64,000 nt of DNA from Methylicorpusculum sp. (GCF_030651835.1 NZ_JAUSBX010000094.1:20109-84108), one strand, 5' to 3'; counted from the stretch's first letter, positions 7,902-17,084 are shown. The notes: generated by a model from the letters alone, not told the origin. Translations and numbers: made by a program.

Positions 7902-8630
7902 TTATACAGCGACGCCCACATCCAGCGCTTCAAACCAATCCAGAAAGCGTTTTACGTCATCACCCTTGAATACACGGCCATGCTGAGGCGCCATAATATC
8001 GATTTCCAGTTTACGAACGCGCTCAATCCAAACACGTTTTGCCTGATTTGATGGCATCCAGCGCTGATGAAAATAACGCATATGTTCGGTATGTGCATCA
8101 AAATTATCAACATAAATGGGCGCACCTGACGGCTCCAGTGCAGCCCCTACATCGCCCGACATCAAAATCTTGGCTTGTGCATCATAGATATGAAAATTGG
8201 CGGAAGAATGAAGATAATGCGCGGGTATGATTTTTAATTCGGTAGAATCCAATTTGATACTGCCGCCATTATCGGGAATACCGACATATTCAATGGATTC
8301 ACAACCGAAATGCCGGATAAAACCTTCCCACAATTTGGACGCATGCAGCTTGGCTTTAGGTAAAGCCTGATCCCATAAACCCAAGGAGGAAATGATATCG
8401 GGATCTTGATGGGACGCAAACAAATCGGTAATTTCTTCAACCGGAGCGTGGTGCAAGACGGCGGCCAACATCGGCGCAAACAATTCGACACCACCCGGGT
8501 CCATCAATAGACATCGTCTGGCCGTCCTGACCATATACTGATTGGTATCAATGATGTTAGCGGGTTTATTGACATCTCTGCCAAACATGATCCACTGGTA
8601 ATTTCCTTCATAAATCTTGGTCATTTTCAT
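7902..8630 (-). CDS. ODP-type di-iron metallo-beta-lactamase-fold protein
   Basis: The 242-residue protein is a free-standing flavodiiron-type metallo-beta-lactamase domain without flavodoxin. Metal ligands can be followed: HQDPD (an H-x-D-x-D variant of H-x-E-x-D), HYLHSSANF (third His), SGDVG (bridging Asp) and APQHG (last His). This set matches the oxygen-binding di-iron (ODP) sensors that pair with chemoreceptors, and more distantly the lactamase part of flavodiiron oxidases. It is the last gene of the chemotaxis operon, 23 nt after a soluble MCP-like protein, so an oxygen- or NO-sensing role in taxis is inferred. Confidence 0.82.
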   Translation of the reverse strand: MKMTKIYEGNYQWIMFGRDVNKPANIIDTNQYMVRTARRCLLMDPGGVELFAPMLAAVLHHAPVEEITDLFASHQDPDIISSLGLWDQALPKAKLHASKLWEGFIRHFGCESIEYVGIPDNGGSIKLDSTELKIIPAHYLHSSANFHIYDAQAKILMSGDVGAALEPSGAPIYVDNFDAHTEHMRYFHQRWMPSNQAKRVWIERVRKLEIDIMAPQHGRVFKGDDVKRFLDWFEALDVGVAV

Positions 8631-8653
8631 GACGATTCAAGGCCTCTAAATTG

Positions 8654-9283
8654 TTATTTTTCTGAAAAATTAATCACTATTAATGCACTTCGACAACCCT
8701 GAACATTGTCATGAATAATTTGTGCGGCATGATCTACGCTCTCTGCTACAGCCTGTAAACTTTGCAAATATTCTCCGGCTTGAGACGCCTCAATTCTGGA
8801 ATTAGCGGCAATCACACGTGCGGCCCGGGCAGGATGCATCACTTCCTGTAATTGATCCAATAGTTGGTCGATATTAACCTGAAACCTTTTACGGCAGTCA
8901 TGCATCCGCTGTTGCACTAAATCTGACGAAGCTTTAAGAGAGCTTTCATTGGCAGAACCCTGTGCTAAGCGAATGACTTCCTCAAATTTATTAAAAGCAT
9001 CCGTAGTTCGATATTCCTCAACCGTTAATTGATAGAGCAACATCGCATGTTCATTTATCCTGTTGACCTTCTCAATTGTTTCTTTAGCCAATTCATTGAT
9101 GAAATCCGTGATGGGTTGAAAACCTCTGGCCTTTTCTCCCGCTCTAAATGCGATCGCTTTAGCATTAGCGGCTGCCAGCGAGATTTCTTTGGCAACATCC
9201 ATTACCTCACTTAACTCGGCCGCAATGGATGCAACAGCTACAAATTTGGATTTAGTCTGGCTTGTTTTCTTTTTCATAACCAT
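8654..9283 (-). CDS. Soluble MCP-like helical hairpin protein
   Basis: The 209-residue, almost all-helical protein lacks a signal peptide and membrane segment. Residues about 20-70 (ISLAAANAKAIAFRAGEKA followed by RGF) resemble the hairpin tip of a methyl-accepting domain (typically LLALNAAIEAARAGE then GRGFAVVA), but many tip residues differ, so binding to CheA/CheW may be altered. The C-terminal half has a second helical array (RAARVIAANSRIEASQAGEY). It overlaps the upstream RR/PP2C gene by one base and precedes the ODP gene, suggesting it acts as partner or receptor stub for ODP or for the partner-switching module. No exact family is recognised. Confidence 0.65.
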   Translation of the reverse strand: MVMKKKTSQTKSKFVAVASIAAELSEVMDVAKEISLAAANAKAIAFRAGEKARGFQPITDFINELAKETIEKVNRINEHAMLLYQLTVEEYRTTDAFNKFEEVIRLAQGSANESSLKASSDLVQQRMHDCRKRFQVNIDQLLDQLQEVMHPARAARVIAANSRIEASQAGEYLQSLQAVAESVDHAAQIIHDNVQGCRSALIVINFSEK

Positions 9284-11037
9284 TAAGACTCATGCTGAGT
9301 GTTTAACATCGTCCATTCGTAAGTGGCCTTTACCTGATTTCCACTTCCGATATATTCAAAGCTTTGACATAACTTTTTCAATAAAATCATGCCTCGGCCA
9401 TAGTAGGTATCCATACAGTTATCGTTTAAAGCTTCCGGATTAAAATCAAAACCTTTTCCTGAGTCCTGAACCTCAATAATTAGCTGACCTCCCTGACTGA
9501 CCGGCAAATGACTGAGTGAAATCGTGATTTTTCCTTCTGATAATTGTTGTAATTGTTGCTCACGCAATTCGTAAAATCGCATAGAGCCATCAGGCGTTTG
9601 CTTTAAAGAAGAATCAAGACCCAATAAACCATGCTCCAGAGCATTGGTAAATAACTCACTCACAATGACATAAAGGGCTTCCCGGTGAGCTTTTAGCCCT
9701 TGAATTTCCATTAATGAATTCATGACAATGGGAACAGGATTTACTTTTCGAAGCGCAGACGGCTCAAATTCCAGAGACGTTTTCCAAGCCAAAGGCACGA
9801 CATCAATACTGGTGCGCTCTGTTTGCGTAATAGCCCAAATCGGATTTAAAGAATTGCAATGTAATTCAACCAGGGTTAAATCATCTTTTTGATCCTGGCC
9901 TTGCGTAAACCGATGAAAAGCATCAAGTACTTGCTTAAAACCCGGCCCCTTAACACTCAAGCAAGCTTTGATGCGTTCAGTGCCAAACTCATCGCCTCCT
10001 TCTCCAAGAGCCTCGATAATGCCATCGGTAAACAAATAAAGATAAGTCTGCACGCTGGTTTGAAAAACCTGTTCCTGCGGCAGATAAGAACTGAGTATGC
10101 CCAACGGCACATTATTCGAGAGAATAGTAATAATTTCCCCCGTTTCATGATTAACCAAATAATGATCCGGTAAACCGCAGTTAATTAATTTAACGGTCTG
10201 AGAATCAGGATATAAAGCCAAAATAGTCGCCGCTAAAAAAAAATTGGCCGGCATGATCATCATTAATTTACGATTAATCTCAACCGTGATCTCGTTAATA
10301 CTGAACCCTTTCTGAGCCATTCCATAAAATATTTCAGCGGTTGGACCGGCACCCATAGCCGCGGATAAGCCATGCCCGGTAAAATCACCTAGTAAAACAT
10401 ATAACAAATTCCCAGGGGTTCTCGCTGACAACAAGATATCACCGTTGAATAAGGCCATAGGCGATAAAAGGTAACGCAAGGCCTGTGTTTCAAAAAAACC
10501 CGCATTAATAAAGTTTTTATAAATTGAGGCGGCAATTTCCTGATCCTGCTGAGCCAATTGCCGAAAATGCTCCAATTGTTTGGCCTGAGTGACCTGGTCA
10601 TGATAGAGCTTTTTAACTCGAAGCAAAGAAGCGATCTTCGCTGAGAGCAAACGGTGATTAAACGGCTTACTGATAATATCGTCACCACCGAGCGCATGAC
10701 ATTCGTCTAGTTTTTCTTCGGCATCAAGCCCGGTCAGAAAAATAATAGGAATGTATTCGCCAAAAAGAAACTCCCTTATATGCTTTGCTGCATTGATGCC
10801 ATCGCAAACAGGCATGATAATATCCAAAATGACCAGATCCGGCCTGTATTCCTTAAATAATTCAAAGGCTTGATATCCATCAGAGCACTCGATAACTTCA
10901 TGGCCAAACGCTTCGATTAATGCAGTCAGCATTTTCCGTTGCGAAATACTGTCCTCCGCAATTAAAATTTTCGCTTTAAGCTGAGGTGCGGCATCAGCAG
11001 TACCGCAGTTTACAGGATGAAAAGAAGCAGCCATCAT
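9283..11037 (-). CDS. RR-PP2C phosphatase-kinase switch protein (HsbR-like)
   Basis: Three domains are visible in 584 residues: an N-terminal receiver (AEDSISQRK, phosphoacceptor in VILDIIMPVCDG, SKPFNHRLL), a SpoIIE/PP2C phosphatase (GDFTGHGLSAAMG, NCGLPDHYLV, LFTDGIIEA) and a C-terminal GHKL kinase domain of RsbW type (NALEHGLLG, VQDSGKGFDFN). This is the HsbR arrangement, in which phosphorylation of the receiver switches between kinase and phosphatase activity on a STAS-domain antagonist. The STAS gene lies directly upstream (1-nt overlap), so it is the likely partner. The module would connect chemotaxis phosphorelay to sigma-factor or diguanylate-cyclase control. Confidence 0.88.
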   Translation of the reverse strand: MMAASFHPVNCGTADAAPQLKAKILIAEDSISQRKMLTALIEAFGHEVIECSDGYQAFELFKEYRPDLVILDIIMPVCDGINAAKHIREFLFGEYIPIIFLTGLDAEEKLDECHALGGDDIISKPFNHRLLSAKIASLLRVKKLYHDQVTQAKQLEHFRQLAQQDQEIAASIYKNFINAGFFETQALRYLLSPMALFNGDILLSARTPGNLLYVLLGDFTGHGLSAAMGAGPTAEIFYGMAQKGFSINEITVEINRKLMMIMPANFFLAATILALYPDSQTVKLINCGLPDHYLVNHETGEIITILSNNVPLGILSSYLPQEQVFQTSVQTYLYLFTDGIIEALGEGGDEFGTERIKACLSVKGPGFKQVLDAFHRFTQGQDQKDDLTLVELHCNSLNPIWAITQTERTSIDVVPLAWKTSLEFEPSALRKVNPVPIVMNSLMEIQGLKAHREALYVIVSELFTNALEHGLLGLDSSLKQTPDGSMRFYELREQQLQQLSEGKITISLSHLPVSQGGQLIIEVQDSGKGFDFNPEALNDNCMDTYYGRGMILLKKLCQSFEYIGSGNQVKATYEWTMLNTQHES

Positions 11038-11342
11038 TAACCAATCGTAAACAATTGATCAAAATTGGCAATCTGAAAAATCTTCTTCACGTCCGGTTTG
11101 GCATGAATCAGGTGAATTGCATTTTTGTTATTATTAATTTTTTCACGTAAAACCAATAACATACCCAATGCAGAACTATCAAGATAATCCGTCTTGCTCA
11201 AATCGATTATAATCCGGTCAATAGCTTGTTTATCCATGTCCGATACTTTCCGGAAATCCTGGTGCAGGCTAAAATCAAATCGGCCGGTCACTCGAATCAC
11301 CAGTTCTTTTTTATCTTTATTGTATTGACTGCTTACAGACAT
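11037..11342 (-). CDS. STAS anti-sigma-factor antagonist (HsbA-like)
   Basis: The 101-residue STAS protein has the conserved phosphorylatable Ser segment YLDSSALGMLLVLRE and normal SpoIIAA length. It lies between an MCP gene and the RR/PP2C/kinase gene, overlapping the latter by one base, and is the likely substrate of that kinase/phosphatase. In Pseudomonas the equivalent HsbA binds either an anti-sigma factor or a diguanylate cyclase; the partner here is unknown. Confidence 0.9.
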   Translation of the reverse strand: MSVSSQYNKDKKELVIRVTGRFDFSLHQDFRKVSDMDKQAIDRIIIDLSKTDYLDSSALGMLLVLREKINNNKNAIHLIHAKPDVKKIFQIANFDQLFTIG

Positions 11343-11369
11343 TAGCTGTTGCTCCTTGAAATATCTTTA

Positions 11370-12581
11370 TCAAAATAACTCTATATCGCCTTCGTCAAGA
11401 GAATGCTGCCCGACAGCCTTGGCAGAACTGGTTCTATGTTCCCATTGTTCCTTCAACTCACTCAACCGTTTAACACCATCATTCAAGACCTGAACACTCT
11501 GGGTTTGATCTCCTGATTTAAAGGTCTCAAAACTAAAGTGAATTTCATCTAACAATAGTTGGAAATGATCAATGTTGCCTTGCACATAATCAAGAAGCTG
11601 TCTAGCCATATCCTCGAATTGCAAAGCTCTCACGGCATTATTGACGTGCGAATCAATCTGTTCGGAGAGACCCGATACGTCATATAGTTTGGTTGCGATC
11701 AAGCTATTCATTTTGTCGATATCCTGCAGCATCTCGTCAATATTCGCCTTTGATGTAATCGCCACATTCATATCTTTTGAAGCCATCAATTCAATCATCT
11801 GCCTGGCTTCAGCAATGCTTGTTTTGGATTCGATAACCACTTTTCTAATTTCTTCGCTGAACTTGTCGGAATTTTTAGACAATTTCCGCACTTCATCAGC
11901 GACAACCGCAAAACCTCGCCCCGCATCTCCGGCTCTGGCCGCTTCAATAGCCGCGTTTAATGCCAATAAATTGGTTTGATCGGCAATCGTTTGAACATCA
12001 TTCACCAGTTTTCTGATGAGTTCCATCCGGCTATCAACGTCACTGACGACATTCACCATCGACATACTTTGTTTACTGACGCTGATGATGTGCTCTATAA
12101 AACTGGTTAATACACTTTCGGTTTCAAGGGCGAAATCTTTAAAATTTATGGTTTGAGTGTCATTTTCGGAGCCGCCTCCTTGTACATTTGCCATCAAGGA
12201 ATGGACCAATCCGGTTTGATTTTCCGTCAATCGGTGAAGCCCCTGAAAGCTTTCCGTCATTGTTCCAACGCCATCAGCAATCACCTTCTTGACCTGTATC
12301 AAATCTTCTCGCAAAACAGTCATTTCTTTAGTGGCACATTGCTCTAACTCAGCCAGATAATTATCAATCGCCCCATCAATCAAGTAGCCTTCATTATTTT
12401 TCAGCGACTCCTTATCACTGGCTGGCTGGTTTTGCATAAAAACAGACAGGCACCAGCAACAACCGAACAGCGGAATCATGATCCAATACAAGGTCTGAAC
12501 GGGAAGCAGAAAAGGCGCAATAAGTCCTGTAGAAGTTAATGCGATGGCCGTCCAATAGGTTTGTCTTTTCATTTTATCCAC
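11370..12581 (-). CDS. Methyl-accepting chemotaxis protein without periplasmic sensor
   Basis: This 403-residue receptor has two closely spaced N-terminal hydrophobic helices (about residues 10-48) with only a few residues between them, then a coiled region and a standard signalling hairpin (TNLLALNAAIEAARAGD, GRGFAVVADEVRKLS). With no HAMP or ligand-binding domain it probably senses through a partner or the membrane. The last residues are DIELF, almost the same as the end of CheD (EIELF). It sits between cheB and the STAS gene. Confidence 0.9.
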   Translation of the reverse strand: MDKMKRQTYWTAIALTSTGLIAPFLLPVQTLYWIMIPLFGCCWCLSVFMQNQPASDKESLKNNEGYLIDGAIDNYLAELEQCATKEMTVLREDLIQVKKVIADGVGTMTESFQGLHRLTENQTGLVHSLMANVQGGGSENDTQTINFKDFALETESVLTSFIEHIISVSKQSMSMVNVVSDVDSRMELIRKLVNDVQTIADQTNLLALNAAIEAARAGDAGRGFAVVADEVRKLSKNSDKFSEEIRKVVIESKTSIAEARQMIELMASKDMNVAITSKANIDEMLQDIDKMNSLIATKLYDVSGLSEQIDSHVNNAVRALQFEDMARQLLDYVQGNIDHFQLLLDEIHFSFETFKSGDQTQSVQVLNDGVKRLSELKEQWEHRTSSAKAVGQHSLDEGDIELF

Positions 12582-12591
12582 ACTAGTGCCG

Positions 12592-13680
12592 CTATGCTTT
12601 TAAGGCCAAAATTTGGGCTGGAATCCGCTCTAGCGGTTGAACGTAATCGACTGCACCCAATCGGTATGCCTCACCGGGCATACCCCAAACCACACTGGAC
12701 GATTCGTCTTGAATAATATTAATCGCTCCGGAATCATGCATTTCCACCATACCTTTAGCACCATCAACCCCCATTCCCGTGAGCATGACACCAATCGCAT
12801 GAGAACCCACATTCTGCGCGACCGAGTGAAACAAAATATCCACAGAGGGTTTATGCCGGTTAACCGGAGGTCCATCATCTAATTGACACACATAGTGCGC
12901 ACCTTTGGTGATAACCATCAAATGCTTGTCGCCCGGCGCAATATAAATGTTACCGGGAAGTATCTCTTGCCCATGTTTAGCAACACAGGCATTCATTTCA
13001 CTCGCCTGATTGACATGATTGGCAAAAGACTGACTGAATGCTATCGGCAAGTGCTGAGTAATCACAATCGCCGGGGAGCTTGCCGGCATTTTACTGACAA
13101 CATACTTGATGGCTTCAGTTCCCCCCGTTGACGCACCTAAGGCTATCAGTTGAGCTTTCAACCGATTCATCTGTTTTTTAGGCGAACCAGTAATAATAGG
13201 GTCAAGTTTTGCCGTTGAAATACCACCCGAATTAGGGGAGTTCTCAGATGAAAGCATAGCTGCATCCAATGTCCGCACCTGGACAGTTGAAGCCATAAGG
13301 ACCTTATTAATTATCTCATCGGCATATTCGTTCAATCGATTGGCTACGTCTACTTTAGGCTTGGATATAAAATCAACGGCCCCATAAGCTAAAGCATCCA
13401 AAGTCACATGAGCACCTTGTTCGGTGAGCGTCGACACCATAACAACCGGCATAGGACGTAAGCGCATCAAATTGCGCAAAAACGTCAAGCCATCCATCTT
13501 GGGCATTTCTATATCCAGGGTAAGCACATCCGGATTAAGCTTTTTAATTTTTTCTCTTGCCATATAAGGATCGGAAGCCGTTCCTACCACCTCAATAAGG
13601 GGTGAGCTGGATAAAATCTGGCTAAGCAAATTTCTTATCAAAGCCGAGTCATCAACAATTAAAACTGTTATCTTACGCAT
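12592..13680 (-). CDS. cheB: Chemotaxis protein-glutamate methylesterase CheB
   Basis: The 362-residue protein joins a receiver (VDDSALIRNLL, phosphoacceptor in LTLDIEMPKMDG, Lys in SKPKVD) to a methylesterase domain with the catalytic triad: Ser in LGASTGGTEAI, His in ITQHLP and Asp in MLTGMGVDGAKGM. It demethylates or deamidates glutamyl residues of receptors for adaptation. It follows cheD after 9 nt within the operon. Confidence 0.96.
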   Translation of the reverse strand: MRKITVLIVDDSALIRNLLSQILSSSPLIEVVGTASDPYMAREKIKKLNPDVLTLDIEMPKMDGLTFLRNLMRLRPMPVVMVSTLTEQGAHVTLDALAYGAVDFISKPKVDVANRLNEYADEIINKVLMASTVQVRTLDAAMLSSENSPNSGGISTAKLDPIITGSPKKQMNRLKAQLIALGASTGGTEAIKYVVSKMPASSPAIVITQHLPIAFSQSFANHVNQASEMNACVAKHGQEILPGNIYIAPGDKHLMVITKGAHYVCQLDDGPPVNRHKPSVDILFHSVAQNVGSHAIGVMLTGMGVDGAKGMVEMHDSGAINIIQDESSSVVWGMPGEAYRLGAVDYVQPLERIPAQILALKA

Positions 13681-13689
13681 CCCTGAATC

Positions 13690-14334
13690 CTAAAATAGTT
13701 CAATTTCGCTTTCTATTGGAACGTCTTTAAGTTTTTTGCGATATTCAAACTCCCGGGTCACGATAGTTTGATTGTGCAAATCACTGATTTTTTTCATCCT
13801 GACCCGGCCTGTCATAGGATAGAAATTCACTTTCCGTGGATAAATATCCCCTAGATCCTGAGCCAACAACACTAAACTTTCGGTTTCGATATATTCCAGG
13901 ACAAAAGCAATATTTCTCAATCCAACATCGCTTAAAGTAGGAATAATCTTGCCTCCGCCAAACAATTTAACCTCCAGGTTTTTTCGCTTTCCACCATGCG
14001 CCAAAATACTGTTGATCAAATGCTCCATCGCATAGTTACCGTAGCGCATAGCATTACCCACAACGGCATCTATGCCTCGGGCCAACCTGTTTTCAGAGGT
14101 TTCCGGCAACATAAAATGATTCATGCCACCTATATTCAACTCTTTGTCACGCACACAGGCGGCGATACAGGATCCTAAAACGGTTGTAATCAATTCATCT
14201 TCCTTAGTCACATATAATTCGCCAGGCATAATCTTGGCGGCCACTATTTGATTTTCAGGATCCCAATAACGGTTAACTTTTTCAAAACCGTTTAAAGAGG
14301 GCAGGATAATTGAACCGGTTAATGACTTAGACAC
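13690..14334 (-). CDS. cheD: Chemoreceptor glutamine deamidase CheD
   Basis: The 214-residue protein has the CheD catalytic Cys and His in TTVLGSCIAACVRD and GGMNHFMLPE, and the Thr-containing strand GMRYGNYAMEHLI region typical of the family (here AMRYGNYAMEHLI). It deamidates Gln side chains on receptors. The 3' end carries an extension closing with EIELF, shared with the MCP at 11370-12581. It overlaps the upstream cheR by 8 nt. Confidence 0.95.
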   Translation of the reverse strand: MSKSLTGSIILPSLNGFEKVNRYWDPENQIVAAKIMPGELYVTKEDELITTVLGSCIAACVRDKELNIGGMNHFMLPETSENRLARGIDAVVGNAMRYGNYAMEHLINSILAHGGKRKNLEVKLFGGGKIIPTLSDVGLRNIAFVLEYIETESLVLLAQDLGDIYPRKVNFYPMTGRVRMKKISDLHNQTIVTREFEYRKKLKDVPIESEIELF

Positions 14335-15178
14335 GCTTCGATACCTTTTTGTAAATGGTATGGCCTATTAATTCAAAATCGGTATTGCCATGCTGTATAG
14401 TCTCACTGTGCCCAATAAAGAGATAGGCATCCATCGGCAGCAAGCTACTGTATCGCTGAGCAATGGTACATTTCGTCTCACGATCAAAATAAATAAAAAC
14501 GTTACGACAAAATATAAAATCAAACGGTTGTTGCATCGGCCACTCTTGCATTAAATTCAGTTGCCGAAATCGAATACAAGCCTGTAATTCAGCCTTGACT
14601 TTAACTTTATTAATCTGAGCGCCTTTTCCATTATGAAACCAACGTTTAAGCCGGGCTTCTGAAATATTGGTAACCGTTTCCCTAGAATAAATACCATTTG
14701 CCGCCGTTTCCAATACCTTCGTATCCAAATCGGTAGCCAACAATTTGACTTCCCAGTTTGACGGCAAATTTTCCAACAATGTCATTACAATCGAATAAGG
14801 TTCTTCCCCCGTTGAGCATCCTGCAGACCAGGCTTTTATGACCTTGGTTGACTGGTTTTTTTTAATCAACTCAGGTATCAGCTTGTCTTTCAGAAATTCA
14901 AAATGATGCTTTTCTCTAAAGAAAGAGGTCAAATTCGTGGTAATCGCATTAATAAATTCTGTAAATTCTGCGTCATGATTGTTTTTCAGAAAATTGCTGT
15001 AACTTTTAAAATCCGATAAACCCAAGACTCTGATGCGCTTTGAAAGCCTGGAATAGAACATATCGAATTTTTCATCGGGCACCAAAATGCCGGAATATTC
15101 AGAAGATAATTTTCTCAGAAAATTAAAATCGTCCCAGGTAAATTCAAATTCGCGTTGTTTATCGTGCGTTGACATCAA
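14327..15178 (-). CDS. cheR: Chemotaxis protein methyltransferase CheR
   Basis: The 283-residue enzyme has an N-terminal helical CheR domain and a SAM-binding domain with AWSAGCSTGEEPYSI, LLATDLDTKVL, and the FDFIFCRNVFIYFD motif. It transfers methyl groups from SAM to receptor glutamates. One MCP in the operon ends in a CheR-type tether (EWEEF). The 98 nt between this gene and the upstream STAS gene are the largest gap within the operon after parA. Confidence 0.96.
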   Translation of the reverse strand: MMSTHDKQREFEFTWDDFNFLRKLSSEYSGILVPDEKFDMFYSRLSKRIRVLGLSDFKSYSNFLKNNHDAEFTEFINAITTNLTSFFREKHHFEFLKDKLIPELIKKNQSTKVIKAWSAGCSTGEEPYSIVMTLLENLPSNWEVKLLATDLDTKVLETAANGIYSRETVTNISEARLKRWFHNGKGAQINKVKVKAELQACIRFRQLNLMQEWPMQQPFDFIFCRNVFIYFDRETKCTIAQRYSSLLPMDAYLFIGHSETIQHGNTDFELIGHTIYKKVSKRV

Positions 15179-15276
15179 TAATGCAAAACCTGATTGTTAG
15201 TTTCAGAATCGAATAAACCACATAACTTGCCGATCAGTTAATCGGCCGTGGGGTGAAAACCTGAAGGAACCCGCCG

Positions 15277-15780
15277 TCAAAACAAACCTGAAACCGGTTT
15301 ATCCACTTCCAACAGTTTCGATAAGCCCAGCAATTCGGAAGCTTCAATAAACCGGTCAGATGGAAAATCAATAGTGACTTGTTTACCCTGCTTCAATGCC
15401 TGTTGTTTAAACACTACCAAACACTGGAGCACCGACGTATCGACTGTTTTTACCGCGGAAGCATCGATTTCCATGTTATCGACTGAGGTCAAAAGAGTTC
15501 GCAATTGCTCAAATAGTGTTTGCACGTTTTGAATCGTATTGATTTCTTCCAATATCAAACAATTTTCAGTCTGAAAGGCATCTGTTACCTGAACGTCCTT
15601 ATTCTGCTCATCAGGACTGCCGTTGCCGGGTTCGGCCTGCATATCGACCTCCTGCGGATTATTATCGGTATCGGGTATTGGCAAAGACGCGCCATCTAAT
15701 TCCTGACTTTGTGAAGCATTGTTCATCCAGGCTAAAGGATCGAACCCGATCAGACTAGGGGTATCTTTGGAAGCCATCAC
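15277..15780 (-). CDS. STAS domain protein with acidic N-terminal extension
   Basis: The 167-residue protein has an unstructured Asp/Glu/Asn-rich N-terminal half (about residues 1-75) and a C-terminal STAS fold (IDASAVKTVDTSVLQCLVV, KQVTIDFPSDRF). The Ser in VDTSV occupies the usual phosphorylation position. Its start overlaps the parA stop by 4 nt (ATGA). Similar STAS genes occur between parA and cheR in other class-III-like chemotaxis operons, where their role is unclear. Confidence 0.8.
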   Translation of the reverse strand: MMASKDTPSLIGFDPLAWMNNASQSQELDGASLPIPDTDNNPQEVDMQAEPGNGSPDEQNKDVQVTDAFQTENCLILEEINTIQNVQTLFEQLRTLLTSVDNMEIDASAVKTVDTSVLQCLVVFKQQALKQGKQVTIDFPSDRFIEASELLGLSKLLEVDKPVSGLF

Positions 15781-16538
15781 ATTACCTTGCCTTCAATAAA
15801 ATTATTTGCCAGCTTTGCAAAATCCTTGGCTACAGGACTTTTTGGCTGATATTCCAGAATCGTTTTACCAAAACCGGGGCATTCTGCGAGCGATGCAGTT
15901 TCACGTATCACGGTTGCCAATACTTGCCCGGGAAAATGCTTGAGCAGCGTATCCAGGACTTCCTTAGATAATCTTCGGGTTGATGCATAACGGGACATGA
16001 CTAATAACGTTTTGTATTTTTTTTTCAGGACTTGCTCAAAGCGCTTAATTGTAGCGACCAAATGTGAAAGCCCCTGCAGTGACAGAAAATCACTGCACAT
16101 GGGGATTAACAACTCATCAGCGGCAAACAAGGCATTTGCGGCCAATATTCCGGAAGACGGTGGGCAATCCATAAATATAAAGTCCTGGTCTTTCAACTGA
16201 TTTTGTAAGGACAATCTCAACAAATCGCCTCTTGCAACACCGCCTTCGGTTAACTGCTCAATTTCCCGCAATTTTGGCCCCGAAACGATGAGTTGAAGGT
16301 TGTCTCTTACGGGAATCACCTGCGTTTCAATATCGCTATGCCCCAACAACACTTCATCGATTCCCGACTTCGCCGCGTCAACAACTCCAAGAGAAACAGC
16401 AAGATGCCCTTGAGGGTCCAAATCGATGAGCGTGACTTTTTTTCCCATCATTGCCAGCGCGTGGCAAAGATTGGAAGAAGTTGTCGTTTTACCGACGCCG
16501 CCTTTTTGGTTGATAACGGCGATAATTCGTGGGTTCAT
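15777..16538 (-). CDS. ParA/Soj-family ATPase for chemosensory array positioning
   Basis: The 253-residue ATPase has the deviant Walker A motif NQKGGVGKTTTSSNL at the N-terminus, LIDLDPQGHLA and FMDCPPSSGILA. It belongs to the ParA/MinD family. Lying between two chemotaxis genes (4-nt overlaps on both sides) and without a parB, it is best read as a ParC/PpfA-type protein that positions or segregates chemoreceptor clusters, not as a chromosome-partition gene. Confidence 0.88.
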   Translation of the reverse strand: MNPRIIAVINQKGGVGKTTTSSNLCHALAMMGKKVTLIDLDPQGHLAVSLGVVDAAKSGIDEVLLGHSDIETQVIPVRDNLQLIVSGPKLREIEQLTEGGVARGDLLRLSLQNQLKDQDFIFMDCPPSSGILAANALFAADELLIPMCSDFLSLQGLSHLVATIKRFEQVLKKKYKTLLVMSRYASTRRLSKEVLDTLLKHFPGQVLATVIRETASLAECPGFGKTILEYQPKSPVAKDFAKLANNFIEGKVM

Positions 16539-17032
16539 AACAAACTTTCAATCTTGGTTAAGTCGTCGACATCAAGTAATTTATCCACATCCAGCAACAT
16601 GATCATGCCTTGCTTGGCAACATAAATGCCGCGCATGTATCGAGTATCAATGTTGACCCCGAAGTTGGGTGCCGGCTTGATATCAGCCAGATTTAGATCC
16701 AGCACATCGGATACGGTATCGGCAATGACACCTAAAACCATCGGATGGTCATTATTATTAATGGATAACACAATCACAACCGTTACCGGTGTGTACTCGA
16801 CATTCTCAAGACCGAATCGCTCTCGTAAATCCAGTACGGGAACAATGGTGCCGCGCAAGTTCAAAGCGCCTTTGATAAACCCCGGCGTATTAGGTATCTT
16901 TCTGACCGGCTCCCAACCCCTGATTTCCTGAACTTTAAGTATTTCAACGGCGTAAGAGTCCCCTGCCAGTTCAAATGTTAAAAACTGATTGACTTCTTTA
17001 TCGTTTGGGCTGGGTTGATTTTCGCTTTTCAT
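16535..17032 (-). CDS. cheW: Chemotaxis adaptor CheW (copy 1)
   Basis: The 165-residue protein is a single CheW beta-barrel domain: FELAGDSYAVEILKVQEI, RKIPNTPGFIKGALNLRG and VVPVLDLRERFGL-like segment IVPVLDLRERFGLE, ending in the DVDKLL motif. It couples CheA to receptors. It is closely similar to the second CheW at 19467-19979, with which it flanks the PAS-MCP gene. Confidence 0.95.
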   Translation of the reverse strand: MKSENQPSPNDKEVNQFLTFELAGDSYAVEILKVQEIRGWEPVRKIPNTPGFIKGALNLRGTIVPVLDLRERFGLENVEYTPVTVVIVLSINNNDHPMVLGVIADTVSDVLDLNLADIKPAPNFGVNIDTRYMRGIYVAKQGMIMLLDVDKLLDVDDLTKIESLL

Positions 17033-17084
17033 AATGAAGTGAAGCCTTTGTCCTGTCTATCAACAAACCGGATTATCGTTGTCA

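Noticed and set aside
15777..16538. Chromosome partition gene parA near an origin
   Set aside because: No parB, parS or replication genes adjoin it; its place between cheW and STAS genes supports a chemotaxis role.
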